Origin: Sphingobacterium sp. UBA7855
Lineage (GTDB): Bacteria; Bacteroidota; Bacteroidia; Sphingobacteriales; Sphingobacteriaceae
NCBI GenBank assembly: GCA_002500745.1
Contig: DLST01000007.1
Span: 6,226-70,225, forward strand
Direction of reading: 5' to 3'
DNA: 64,000 nt
The notes beneath the pieces are model-generated. The model was not told the DNA's origin. It searched no databases and worked only from the letters and a program-made list of their open reading frames with translations. The position numbers and the translations under genes were made by a program. Positions 48,915 to 57,494 of the stretch are shown here, piece by piece (position 1 is the first letter of the stretch; the number at the start of each line of letters is the position of its first letter).

Positions 48915-51725
48915 TTATAATTGGATGTTTAGACCGAAACTGATAACTTTTTGTATTGGGTAGAGGCCACGGAAATTTTCGGGATCGGCGCCGTTAAAGG
49001 TTTTGGAGCTGAATGTAAAGATGTTGAATCCATTCGCGAAAATCCGTGCGGATTTGATTTTTGCGCGCTGCGTTAATGCCGTTGGTAGCGTATAACCCAA
49101 TTCAATATTCCGTATACGTAAGTAGTTGCCATTGCGTAACCAAAAGGTTGAATACACATTGTTGTTTACGGCACCACTTTGTGGCCCCGAATCCGTGCTT
49201 AATCTCGGATAGCGAGCATCCGAGTTGTCCATGGTCCAACGATCGAGCTGTGTGCTGTAAGCCTGACCCGTGCCGCTGTTAAATTCCCGGTAACTATTGC
49301 CAGAAAGATAGACTTCACGATTTATCATGCCCTGAAATAGGATAGAAAAGTCGATATTTGCGAAGCTAAAGCCTAAATTTGCGCCCAGCAATACCTGTGG
49401 TTTCTCAGAACCTATTGGACCTTGGTCATATTGATTGATCAGACCATCACCATTCAGATCCCGGTAACGAATATCTCCCAACTGAGGTGAATAGCCCTCC
49501 ATTGTTGGTGAAGATTCTAATTCAGTAACGTTTGTGTATAATCCTTCGGCAATATATCCTATGGTCTGTCCAACAGGATGTCCTGTAGCGGTCATCCAAG
49601 GATAAGGCAATGTAGGTTCGGCTTGGTATACCATTTTCGATTGTTGAAAGCTGGCATTGAGCAATGCATGATAGGAGAATTTGGATTTATGGTCACGCCA
49701 TCCCAATTCGGTTTCAAATCCGGTGTAATCTTGTTTTCCAATATTTTCATTGGGATAGCTGATGCCTAATAGGGCATTATTACTTTTGCGTGTAATATTT
49801 AAGTCACGATACCTATTCTTATAGTAGGTTAATTCAAAAATAAGGCGTTCGTTAAGGAGTGCACCATCGATACCTAAATTTAACATGTTCACTTTGGCCC
49901 AGGTAGGATTGGAGTTGGCCAAATAAGATTCACCGATTGTGGCTGCCGAGCCCGCCGACGAACCGAAGAAAGTTTCTGGAGTACTATTATAACTTTGTAT
50001 ATAGGTGTAATAGCTCGCATTGTCACGACCTAATAAACCATATGATCCAAAAAGCTTGAGTCTGCTTATCCATTTGTAGTCCTTAAGGAGGTTTTCACGA
50101 TGTACATTCCACCCTAGGCCGATAGCGGGGAATGTACCGTACTTGAACCCGCCGTCGTTCGGGTAACGATTAGCACCATTAACAGCAAAAGACATTTCTG
50201 CAAGGTAGCGGTTATCGTAGTGGTAAGCAGCATGCCCCGAAATGCCCTGTACAGTATAGGGTAGGTCTGAACCATTGACCAGATTGTCCCGATTGGCTAA
50301 CAGCATAAGGTCGAGCCCATGCTTTTCGTTTTCATTGGAGTAGCCTATTGAAAGCTCCTGAAAATTTGATCTATTCTGAAATGCAATGTTATTGCTGTTA
50401 TTTTGCTCCGTATTATTACCGTACTGTTTGTATATTGGTGCTTCGAGATCATCGTTCATTAACTGAAATACAGCGAATGATTTGTTTCGTACGTAATTTT
50501 CACGAAGGTTGGAAAAAAATGAAGCTCTGGCTTTTAACCACAAGCCTTTTACTACATCATCCAATGAACGTCTTAAGTAGAAGTCCGTTAGTATCGTACG
50601 CGTATTAGCTACGGCATATCCTGAAGCGTTAGTCTGCGCTACTATATTATTTTGAAATTTGGAAGAGCCGCCAAAAGTTCCATCTAAGTTATAGATTGGA
50701 TATGCACTGTTGGGGGTGTTTAAAATTGACTGAAAGATATTATCTGTCCCATCATTACCGGGGCTGTTGGCATTCAATATACGGCCTTGGATATACACTC
50801 CGGCCTCCAGTAAATTGGAAAGCTTGACATCCACATTCGAACGGACGAAATAACCCTTCGCGTTGGTGTTCGTGCTATAATTGTTGTTGGCATTGGATTT
50901 TAGTAGGCCGTTTTGACTGAGATGTTCGAGATTGACGAAATACTTGACATATTTGTTTCCTCCGCGGGTATTCAGATTGTATCGTGCAACAGTAGCGCTG
51001 TTTTTAATGACCTGTTCAGCCCAATCTACATTTGGATAGGCATGTGGATTATTACCGTCTTTAAAGCTTGTTAGGGCAGTTTCACTAAAACCATTGTTAG
51101 TGACCGAAAGCCCATCATTTTGTAATGCTTCATTGTACAATAGGGCATACTGATAGGCGTCCAATGGTTTTCCGATTAAGTTCTGCAATGGTTTTTGGAT
51201 GCCATACTGAGCCGAGAAATTAATCTGAGTCCTATCGGTGTACCCTTTTTTTGTGACAATTGCTATTGCACCGTCAGCGCCACGGATGCCTAGCATTGCT
51301 AGGGAGACAGCATCTTTTAATACCGAAATTGATTCGATCTCCTGCATGCCAATTTCCGTGACAGAGCGTGGAATACCATCGATTAGTATGATCGGCGGGC
51401 GGCCCCTGAGTTGATAGCTCATGTCTTCATTTAATGGCTGGCCATTGTTTTGGCTAACCTTTAGACCGGACAATTGTCCCGCCGCTGCAGTAAGGTAGCC
51501 AAATACCGGAGTTGAGGCAATTGCATTGCCAGGTAATTTGGACACCGAAGCTGTGGAGTGCTGCTTAGGTGTATTGAAATAGATTAATTGATTGATGTTA
51601 CTGATAGAATCTTGCTCTAGAGTTTTCTCTAAAGAGACATCTTGCTGCGCATAGCTCCACAAGGGAAAACAAAAGAGCATAGCATAAGCTGTCTTAGATT
51701 TAAGCAAACTTTGTAATTCTAACAT
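48915..51725 (-). CDS. SusC/RagA-family TonB-dependent transporter (first pair), shortened N-terminus
   Basis: A 936-residue outer-membrane transporter, first gene of the operon. The signal peptide ends near FPLWSYAQ. In contrast to the second SusC it has no recognisable carboxypeptidase-like regulatory domain and no VVVxGYG TonB-box segment; instead about 65 unusual residues lead into a plug that keeps the core (LRGRPPIILIDGIPRS, SVLKDAVSLAMLGIRGADGAIAIVT). The barrel is complete and ends in VISFGLNIQL. It may rely on an altered TonB contact. A double LacI operator and a candidate promoter lie upstream. Confidence 0.93.
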   Translation of the reverse strand: MLELQSLLKSKTAYAMLFCFPLWSYAQQDVSLEKTLEQDSISNINQLIYFNTPKQHSTASVSKLPGNAIASTPVFGYLTAAAGQLSGLKVSQNNGQPLNEDMSYQLRGRPPIILIDGIPRSVTEIGMQEIESISVLKDAVSLAMLGIRGADGAIAIVTKKGYTDRTQINFSAQYGIQKPLQNLIGKPLDAYQYALLYNEALQNDGLSVTNNGFSETALTSFKDGNNPHAYPNVDWAEQVIKNSATVARYNLNTRGGNKYVKYFVNLEHLSQNGLLKSNANNNYSTNTNAKGYFVRSNVDVKLSNLLEAGVYIQGRILNANSPGNDGTDNIFQSILNTPNSAYPIYNLDGTFGGSSKFQNNIVAQTNASGYAVANTRTILTDFYLRRSLDDVVKGLWLKARASFFSNLRENYVRNKSFAVFQLMNDDLEAPIYKQYGNNTEQNNSNNIAFQNRSNFQELSIGYSNENEKHGLDLMLLANRDNLVNGSDLPYTVQGISGHAAYHYDNRYLAEMSFAVNGANRYPNDGGFKYGTFPAIGLGWNVHRENLLKDYKWISRLKLFGSYGLLGRDNASYYTYIQSYNSTPETFFGSSAGSAATIGESYLANSNPTWAKVNMLNLGIDGALLNERLIFELTYYKNRYRDLNITRKSNNALLGISYPNENIGKQDYTGFETELGWRDHKSKFSYHALLNASFQQSKMVYQAEPTLPYPWMTATGHPVGQTIGYIAEGLYTNVTELESSPTMEGYSPQLGDIRYRDLNGDGLINQYDQGPIGSEKPQVLLGANLGFSFANIDFSILFQGMINREVYLSGNSYREFNSGTGQAYSTQLDRWTMDNSDARYPRLSTDSGPQSGAVNNNVYSTFWLRNGNYLRIRNIELGYTLPTALTQRAKIKSARIFANGFNIFTFSSKTFNGADPENFRGLYPIQKVISFGLNIQL

Positions 51726-52070
51726 TCCTTAATTGGTTTAAAATTGGTCTTTTAAAATATGATCATCACGAATTTCGTAGCTTACATGGAAAAATAATTC
51801 CCGCTATCTTATACTTGGTGTATAATAAAATAAGGCGCGCAGGTCTACTATATTCGGTTAGTCAATACCCAAAGATATTATAGTTGTATTCGGAAAGGTT
51901 TGCTGAACTGCTTTTTTTTTAATGAAACCGTTCCCAAATTTTGGGAACGGTTTCACGGTTAGAATGATCCGTTTTGGTGTTCGCGAATCTTAAGGGATCT
52001 ATTTGAAAAATCAATCTGTCGGAAGAGGAGTGAGGATAGTTGGTTGCTTAATTTTTTCCACTGTTGATTA
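51726..52070. other. SusC/D operon upstream region
   Basis: This 345-bp stretch contains the operator and -7 box described separately, then a leader of about 145 bases before the SusC start. No gene was seen in it; a frame entering from the acidic repeat gene is a shadow of that gene. Confidence 0.4.
51870..51955 (-). promoter_or_regulatory. Double LacI-type operator and candidate -7 box, SusC/D operon
   Basis: A perfect 16-bp inverted repeat (51923-51938 and 51940-51955) contains TGAAACCGTTCCCA and TGGGAACGGTTTCA, the same two 14-bp LacI-type sites as at 34133-34165, with CG steps 19 bp apart. On the minus strand a perfect -7 box TATCTTTG (51870-51877) lies 45 bases downstream; a matching -33 is not seen. 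The remaining leader to the SusC start is about 145 bases. Confidence 0.77.
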
Positions 52071-52583
52071 TTAAAAGATTTCTTCCTCAACATCTGAAGG
52101 CTCTGTTGGCGGTTGAAGCGGCAGCCCTTCTGCATCATTTGCTTCTTCATTTTCAGATATAGATTCATCGTCAAATTCGCTTTCATCTTCAAAACCACTT
52201 TCTTCTGGGATATCTAGATCATCTTCTTCGGCGATGGTTTCATCGTCAAATTCGCTTTCATTTTCAAAACCACTTTCTTCTGGAATATCTAGATCATCTT
52301 CTTCGGGGATGATTTTATTGTCAAATTCACTATCTTCCTCAAAACCAATTTCTTCTGGAATATCTAGATCATCTTCTTCGGCGATGATTTCATCGTCAAA
52401 TTCACTATCTTCCTCAAAACCACTTTCTTCTGGGATATCCAGATCATCCTCGTTTGGGATTTCTGGATCATCCTCGGATTCATATTCGAAAAGATCTTGA
52501 TTGGGATCTTGTTGCGAGATAATCGCCAATGCAATGATAGGCATACCTTGATGCTGATCGTGCGTTATTTTTTTTACGTTCAT
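52071..52583 (-). CDS. Highly acidic tandem-repeat protein
   Basis: A 170-residue protein of extreme acidity. The first 44 residues are mixed (KITHDQHQGMPIIALAIISQ), then residues 45-144 are four near-identical 25-residue units beginning EDDLDIPEE, followed by a short Glu/Pro-rich tail. No signal peptide or known domain is visible. It may be an ion- or protein-binding disordered protein, but no function can be assigned. It stands alone upstream of the SusC/D operon on the same strand, separated by the operator region. The reverse strand of the repeats also reads open, but as a Ser-rich shadow. Confidence 0.75.
   Translation of the reverse strand: MNVKKITHDQHQGMPIIALAIISQQDPNQDLFEYESEDDPEIPNEDDLDIPEESGFEEDSEFDDEIIAEEDDLDIPEEIGFEEDSEFDNKIIPEEDDLDIPEESGFENESEFDDETIAEEDDLDIPEESGFEDESEFDDESISENEEANDAEGLPLQPPTEPSDVEEEIF
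52152..52451 (-). repeat. Four tandem 75-bp repeats inside the acidic protein gene
   Basis: Four direct 75-bp units follow each other without spacers, in frame, and differ by a handful of bases each. They encode the 25-residue acidic units. A degenerate half-copy precedes them in the coding direction. Such units can expand or contract by slippage or recombination. Confidence 0.85.
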
Positions 52584-52882
52584 ATTAAACTTGTTTTATT
52601 CGTAGGACAGCGCATAATGGACAATTGTTGATCGATTAACTACGCGATAAATGCCACTTTATACCTGAAATTGCAGCTATACGCCTTTTACATTTTTTAA
52701 TGGGCAACGTGTTTCTACTTTTTGTGACCGATTTATGCGTGAATTGACGAATCCATCATCTTTGATCGAACGAAAATACTGTCCCCGCTGTTAACTTTTT
52801 AAAAATTAATTTATGTGGAGAGCGTAAGATTAAAATTCGCTAACCTGAAATTGAGTCAGTCATTAAAAAATTTATAGATAAA
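52584..52882. other. Divergent intergenic region, no gene seen
   Basis: This 299-bp stretch separates the acidic protein gene from the rightward SDR gene and should hold both promoters. No repeat, hairpin or small gene was recognised. Confidence 0.3.
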
Positions 52883-53881
52883 ATGGAAAAACCGGTAAAA
52901 ATGGATAGACGTAAAGCTTTGGGAACAATAGGAACCAGTGTGTTAGCTTTAGGATTAGTGGGAGGATGGCAGCCAGCTAAAGCCCAGCAAGCTGGAAATG
53001 CTATTTTACAGAATCCAAATGAAAAATACCCTAGACCACCATTTCAAAAGCAAATCCAGCCCTGGCCTGGATTGAGCAGTAAAATGAATCCAAAACCCGA
53101 CCACGGCGAAGAATCATATAAAGGAAGTGGTCGATTGAATGGTCGAAAAGCTTTAATTACTGGCGGCGATTCTGGAATGGGTCGCGCTGCGGCAATCGCG
53201 TATGCGCGTGAGGGAGCCGATGTGGCTATTAACTATCTGCCGGATGAGGAGGCTGACGCCAAAGAAGTTGTTGCGTTGATCAAAGCTGCAGGGCGAAAGG
53301 CGGTGGCAATTCCAGGTGATCTTCGGGAAGAAAAGTTCTGTACGCGTCTAATACAAGAGGCTACACAACAGTTGGGTGGTTTGGATATTTTGGTCAATAA
53401 CGCTGCACGGCAGCAGACAAAACCTTCCATATTGGATATTACAACTGAAGAATTTGATGCCACCATGAAGACTAACATCTATGCTCCATTTTGGCTTATT
53501 AAAGCTGCTTTACCGCATTTGAAACCCGGTTCAGTTATTATAGGGACAACATCAGTACAGGCGACAGATCCATCGGAAGATCTTTACGATTACGCGCAGA
53601 CAAAAGCCGCTACAACAAACTATATACGATCTCTCGCGAAACAGCTTGGACCAAAAGGTATTCGCGTGAATGGTGTAGCTCCTGGACCTATTTGGACACC
53701 GCTACAAGTGAGCGGCGGTGCAACACAAGAAAAGCTTGTGAATTTTGGAGGGGACACGCCCATGGGACGGCCCGGACAACCAGCTGAACTAGCATCGATC
53801 TATGTTCAACTTGCCGCATCAGATGCCAGTTATGCTAACGGACAGATTTATGGAGCAGCGGGAGGAGGTGGGCAACCTTAA
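52883..53881 (+). CDS. SDR oxidoreductase with Tat-like leader (general stress protein 39 type)
   Basis: A 332-residue short-chain dehydrogenase/reductase. The N-terminus has a twin-arginine pattern (MDRRKALGTIG followed by a hydrophobic run and AKAQQ), then a Pro-rich linker, then a classical SDR: cofactor loop TGGDSGMGRAAA (about 92), NNAA, catalytic Tyr and Lys in YAQTK (about 235) and GVAPGPIWTPL. It belongs to the YhdF/YdaD/GspA39-like subfamily, induced by general stress in Bacillus. A Tat signal would place an NAD(P)-dependent enzyme outside the cytoplasm; it could be folded with cofactor before export. A second paralogue without such a leader lies at 58980. Confidence 0.88.
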   Translation: MEKPVKMDRRKALGTIGTSVLALGLVGGWQPAKAQQAGNAILQNPNEKYPRPPFQKQIQPWPGLSSKMNPKPDHGEESYKGSGRLNGRKALITGGDSGMGRAAAIAYAREGADVAINYLPDEEADAKEVVALIKAAGRKAVAIPGDLREEKFCTRLIQEATQQLGGLDILVNNAARQQTKPSILDITTEEFDATMKTNIYAPFWLIKAALPHLKPGSVIIGTTSVQATDPSEDLYDYAQTKAATTNYIRSLAKQLGPKGIRVNGVAPGPIWTPLQVSGGATQEKLVNFGGDTPMGRPGQPAELASIYVQLAASDASYANGQIYGAAGGGGQP

Positions 53882-53943
53882 GCTGATCCGCTCCATTACG
53901 GAATAAACAGTTTTATCAAATATCTATCTAAGTGTTGTCTTGT

Positions 53944-53972
53944 GTTGCAATCGGTGATAAGCTGATTGCAAC
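53944..53972 (+). terminator. Terminator hairpin after SDR gene
   Basis: An 11-bp stem (53944-53954 and 53962-53972, arms built on GTTGCAATC and GATTGCAAC, one wobble pair, seven-base loop) lies 62 bases after the SDR stop and is followed by a short T-rich tract. Confidence 0.65.
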
Positions 53973-54139
53973 TCCTTTTGAATATACACTTTGCCGGAAC
54001 TAGCTACTTATCCATCACTATTTATAATGACAAACCTTGTGCAAGATAAATTGTTCTTGATGTAAGATAAATTTTTCTTCAGAAAAGGCGATTGGATAAT
54101 GTGGCCGGCTCATTAGAATACCTTTTAAATAATTGGAAC

Positions 54140-54751
54140 ATGGATCAGCTTAGCTTATTTCAAAACGAAGGATATCGTTTTCCGGAAGAGCTCCTAGAAT
54201 TTGAAGCGGATTTTCTGACACTAGAGGAAGCTGATGATTTATTTCATCGATTGCTCAAGGAGGTTCGTTGGGAGCATACATCTAAGATGATGTACGATCG
54301 AACGGTATTGACCCCTAGGTTGACGGCTTGGTATGGTGATGAAGATATCAGTTACCAACTCGCTGGAAAAACAATCGCTGTAAATCAATGGCTTGAACCT
54401 TTGAAAACTCTGAAGGAAAAGATCGAGCAGCGCTTTAATTATCGATTCAATTCAGTATTGCTTAATTTATATCGCGACAACAATGATTCGGTGGCCTGGC
54501 ACCGTGATCGAGATAGCGAACTAGGAGATAGGCCTGTAATTGGATCGATAAGTCTGGGCCAGGCGCGTTTTTTTGATTTTAGGAAGGCAGACGATCATAG
54601 TAAAAAGTATTCTTTGTTGCTAAGTCATGGTTCCCTGTTGCTGATGAAAGGCGATTTGCAGGAAACTTGGGAACATCGTGTCGCAAAATCAACGCAAAAA
54701 ATGAAAGCTCGTATCAATTTGACTTTTCGCTTGATTGGCGATGTACATTAG
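54140..54751 (+). CDS. AlkB-like 2-oxoglutarate/Fe(II) dioxygenase
   Basis: A 203-residue oxidative nucleic-acid demethylase of the AlkB family. The substrate and metal residues are visible: MMYDRTVLTPRLTAWYGD, LNLYRDNNDSVAWHRDRD with the HxD metal pair, the distal His in TWEHRVAKS, and the 2-oxoglutarate-binding RINLTFR at the C-terminus. It removes alkyl groups from DNA or RNA bases. The frame could begin 48 bases upstream at a TTG; I chose the first ATG at 54140, which starts MDQLSLF as in relatives. It stands alone between two terminators or gaps. Confidence 0.9.
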   Translation: MDQLSLFQNEGYRFPEELLEFEADFLTLEEADDLFHRLLKEVRWEHTSKMMYDRTVLTPRLTAWYGDEDISYQLAGKTIAVNQWLEPLKTLKEKIEQRFNYRFNSVLLNLYRDNNDSVAWHRDRDSELGDRPVIGSISLGQARFFDFRKADDHSKKYSLLLSHGSLLLMKGDLQETWEHRVAKSTQKMKARINLTFRLIGDVH

Positions 54752-54790
54752 GTTTTTTTAAGATCTTAATCAGTTTTTATTAGCATCCCT

Positions 54791-55393
54791 CTATTTTGTC
54801 CATCCCACGCTTTTCTTCCACTCTTCCATTTCTCGTTTTCTCTTCATAAAGTCTTTTGGTGGCGACTGCTTTTCATGCACCGCCTGTGTCCTTATCACTT
54901 CAGTTTGCTCTTCAAGCGTGTTTAGCCCGATTGCTTTTCGCCGTTTATTTACTTTGATCACATCATCAACTGTATGCGCACTTAGATTTCCGTTTTCGTC
55001 CCAATCAAACTGAGTTCCATAACGTTGTGGCTGGTCTTGAAATATAGCTATTCGGTCTGTCAGATAAGCTAAGTTTCTAGGGTCGGCTTTATTACTTTTT
55101 ACAGCTGTCTTCAGTAGTTGGGCACTTCTCTTCATGAATTCTGGTTGTTCAATTGCGTGCTGTATAATTAACCAGGTGGCGTCGCTCGCTTCTTTTCCCA
55201 CTTTTTCTGCTGTAGGATAACCGATAGTGTTCATGATTTTGTCCAGAATCTTAGCATTTTTATTGTGTAAGGTCTTCATTTCTTCATTATACCCATCGCT
55301 TAGTTTACCCTCATTAATAAGCTTATCCCTTAATGCTAAGTCTGCATTTTTCAGGTCAATTATTTTTTTCGCAATGTCTTTATATTGTGTCAT
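54791..55393 (-). CDS. DUF6624-like hypothetical protein
   Basis: A 200-residue, mostly helical, cytoplasmic protein. A conserved-looking core IGYPTAEKVGKEASDATWLIIQHAIEQ, split around residue 65, then the LTDRIAIFQDQPQRYGTQFD stretch near 120, resembles the DUF6624 family. Function is unknown. It has no signal peptide and a basic C-terminus. It converges on the AlkB gene; no operon partner is visible. Confidence 0.7.
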   Translation of the reverse strand: MTQYKDIAKKIIDLKNADLALRDKLINEGKLSDGYNEEMKTLHNKNAKILDKIMNTIGYPTAEKVGKEASDATWLIIQHAIEQPEFMKRSAQLLKTAVKSNKADPRNLAYLTDRIAIFQDQPQRYGTQFDWDENGNLSAHTVDDVIKVNKRRKAIGLNTLEEQTEVIRTQAVHEKQSPPKDFMKRKREMEEWKKSVGWTK

Positions 55394-55743
55394 AAGTACC
55401 TTTTCGTAAATGAATGTTGTGATTGAAAATTTGAAGCATATTTATCATAGTAATATACAATTCATTCACTCATCAACACTTTTTACTATAATTAGATGCA
55501 AATTACCGACGGCCGTAATCCTTTATCAAATTTAATATGTAATTGTTGTATTATCAATAAGCGTTGAAATTCTGATGATCAAGCTGTTTATAAAATTTCC
55601 ATTTACCAGATCATTGGGTCTCTTCTGAGTGAAGTATCTTCTTTCGATTGAACTTTTAGTAAACCTTTTTGTTTTGTAACTTTACCAAAACACGGCTGGT
55701 ATCGCTTCCGCAATTCAGTATGTGTCGGTTTGATAATGACCAA
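55394..55743. other. Divergent intergenic region, no gene seen
   Basis: This AT-rich 350-bp stretch separates the DUF6624-like gene from the next small secreted-protein gene. A reading frame from 55669 continues into the latter but its first 25 codons look like non-coding sequence. Nothing further was recognised. Confidence 0.3.
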
Positions 55744-56169
55744 ATGGATAAGATTATGATAAATATCAAGGTATGTGTTTTAATTTTCTGTTATGCATAT
55801 TTTTTCGCTCACAGCAATTGTAGTGCTCAGCCTACGAAGAAAAATCATAAGGCAAGTATCCAAAGTATCGAAGGTAATTGGTTCGACAAAAAAAATAAAA
55901 GACATCTATCCATCTATCATGAACAGGGACAGGATTATTTTACCATTAACGATTGGTATGACATCGGCCGGGGTAGAGAACCAATGATTGATGCCTATAG
56001 AGCTTGGCCAAGAGGGAATAAATTGATCATGCTGCAAAGTACTACCGATCTGAGAACCCCCTATGCAGAGATTCTGCCTTCTGGGAAGTTTCTTTTGTAC
56101 CGTACAAAGAAGATGAATGATGAAAAAGGACCTTTTATAGACAGCGCTTTCTTCTCTAGGTACAAATAA
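55744..56169 (+). CDS. Small secreted hypothetical protein
   Basis: A 141-residue protein with a signal peptide (INIKVCVLIFCYAYFFAHSN, then CSAQ, which could be a lipobox with Cys or a signal-peptidase site). The mature part is a small beta-rich domain: GNWFDKKNKRHLSIYHEQG, NDWYDIGRGREP and PSGKFLLYRTKKM suggest an avidin- or lipocalin-like barrel, but no family is recognised. The frame is open 75 bases further upstream; I chose the Met at 55744 since the signal sequence follows it. A Met at 55756 is an alternative. Confidence 0.6.
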   Translation: MDKIMINIKVCVLIFCYAYFFAHSNCSAQPTKKNHKASIQSIEGNWFDKKNKRHLSIYHEQGQDYFTINDWYDIGRGREPMIDAYRAWPRGNKLIMLQSTTDLRTPYAEILPSGKFLLYRTKKMNDEKGPFIDSAFFSRYK

Positions 56170-56884
56170 GGGATTTTTTACCGTTCTATTTATGTCATTA
56201 AAATTGAGAGAACGATAAATTTATCGGTATTTTGTTTAGATTTTTTAGCGGCAACTGTTGTGGAATGAGTAAGTTGGTTGAGCTCGATTCCTAGTTGTTA
56301 ATTGAGCTTTTAATACCTTTTAGAATTTCCTATAGCTTGAAATACATTTTTTTATTCGGTTAATTATTAAAGACGAAGGTAGCGAAAATCTTTTCCAATT
56401 ATTTCAATAAAATAACACTACATGCTCAGCTCTGAGCATTTTTACAACTGTTACTGATAAGTATCATTCTTCTAGCCGCTACTGAAGCTAATTAATGAAT
56501 ACTGATTTGTCGATGTAAGGTCTGAACGTCAAATAATATTAATAAAAATTGGTAGCAAATTGAGACAGAAGGACTATTGAAATTTTTGCTTTTCATGTAT
56601 TTTTCCGCAATTGTAAAACTTTACATGGAATCTCCCAATATTTGAGAAAAACCTCAGATATCAAGTGAATAATTTAAAGCAGGAAGTTCCATTTTACTAA
56701 ATCGAACGTCTTTGCAGTAGTTTGATAATCTAAAATGATAACTTAGGCTTAATTAATCAAAGTAAGATCGTTCATAAACAATTGCGATCAAAATAAACCA
56801 AAAAAGTACCGCATGAGATATGCTGAAAACGTTAACATTTTTAACGGTAAAGTCGACGCTCAATTAATCAAAATAAGCTCAATT
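56170..56884. other. Long AT-rich intergenic region
   Basis: About 715 bases upstream of the C39-like pair hold no recognised gene or RNA. A short inverted repeat near 56179 (ACCGTTCT with a partner AGAACGAT) may end the preceding transcript. The reading frame of the next gene is open from 56813, but those 24 codons lack coding character. Confidence 0.35.
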
Positions 56885-57448
56885 ATGAAAAGAATGCTAT
56901 TTATTTTAATCTTGATAATATCCGCATCAGTTATTATTCAAGCGAAGGCACAAACGCAAAAAAACAACAATTATGATTTTTTTGATACTGTCGTCAACAA
57001 TCACAATCAGATCTTTGGGCCTTCAGGTATTCCTTCAGCTATCGAAATGGTGCTAAAGTATTGCAAAGCGGTAGATTTTAATTTCTATGACTTGCAACTT
57101 AAATGGCAGAATAAAATAGATGGCTCTTTCCGTGATTTTGACAAAAAAGAACTATATGGAATTACTTTTTCTCAGAAATTTGTGTTGCCCCGGGATGAAA
57201 GTTTTCCAATGGATAGTCTTTTTCAAACGATAGATAATGAATTGAAATCTGGGAAAAAGGTAATTATCGCACTTCAGGTGGAAACGGGCTGGTCGATTTT
57301 TGTGGTTTATAAAAAGAGTCCGGATGGTGAATTAGTTTCATATAGCAAATACGGTAGCCATACAACGATACTCAGAAATACAAAGGAGATTGTGAAAAAG
57401 TCTAATGGAACAGAAATCATGACGTACAGCATTTCGTCTAATGAATAG
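56885..57448 (+). CDS. Secreted C39-peptidase-like protein, catalytic residues lost
   Basis: A 187-residue secreted protein (signal peptide RMLFILILIISASVIIQAKA) with a papain-like C39 fold. Compared residue for residue with its neighbour copy of equal length, the expected nucleophile Cys48 is Gly48 (GPSGIPSAIEM) and the expected catalytic His137 is Ser137 (GWSIFVVY). It should thus be inactive as a protease while keeping the fold, for example as a binding protein, inhibitor or partner of the active copy. The Met at 56885 is chosen because it lines up with the neighbour. The two genes are 46 bases apart and probably one transcript. Confidence 0.75.
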   Translation: MKRMLFILILIISASVIIQAKAQTQKNNNYDFFDTVVNNHNQIFGPSGIPSAIEMVLKYCKAVDFNFYDLQLKWQNKIDGSFRDFDKKELYGITFSQKFVLPRDESFPMDSLFQTIDNELKSGKKVIIALQVETGWSIFVVYKKSPDGELVSYSKYGSHTTILRNTKEIVKKSNGTEIMTYSISSNE

Positions 57449-57494
57449 AAAAATATGATCATGTCTTGCGCTATCATCAAAAATAATTTAAATT

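Noticed and set aside
52152..52451. Tandem repeats as a CRISPR array
   Set aside because: The 75-bp units are contiguous with no unique spacers and stay in frame inside a coding sequence.
52234..52500. Ser-rich 88-residue frame on the plus strand
   Set aside because: It is the antisense of the acidic repeats and has no start context or family resemblance.
54092..54139. TTG start for the AlkB-like gene
   Set aside because: An ATG at 54140 begins the conserved N-terminus; the extra 16 residues look like untranslated leader.
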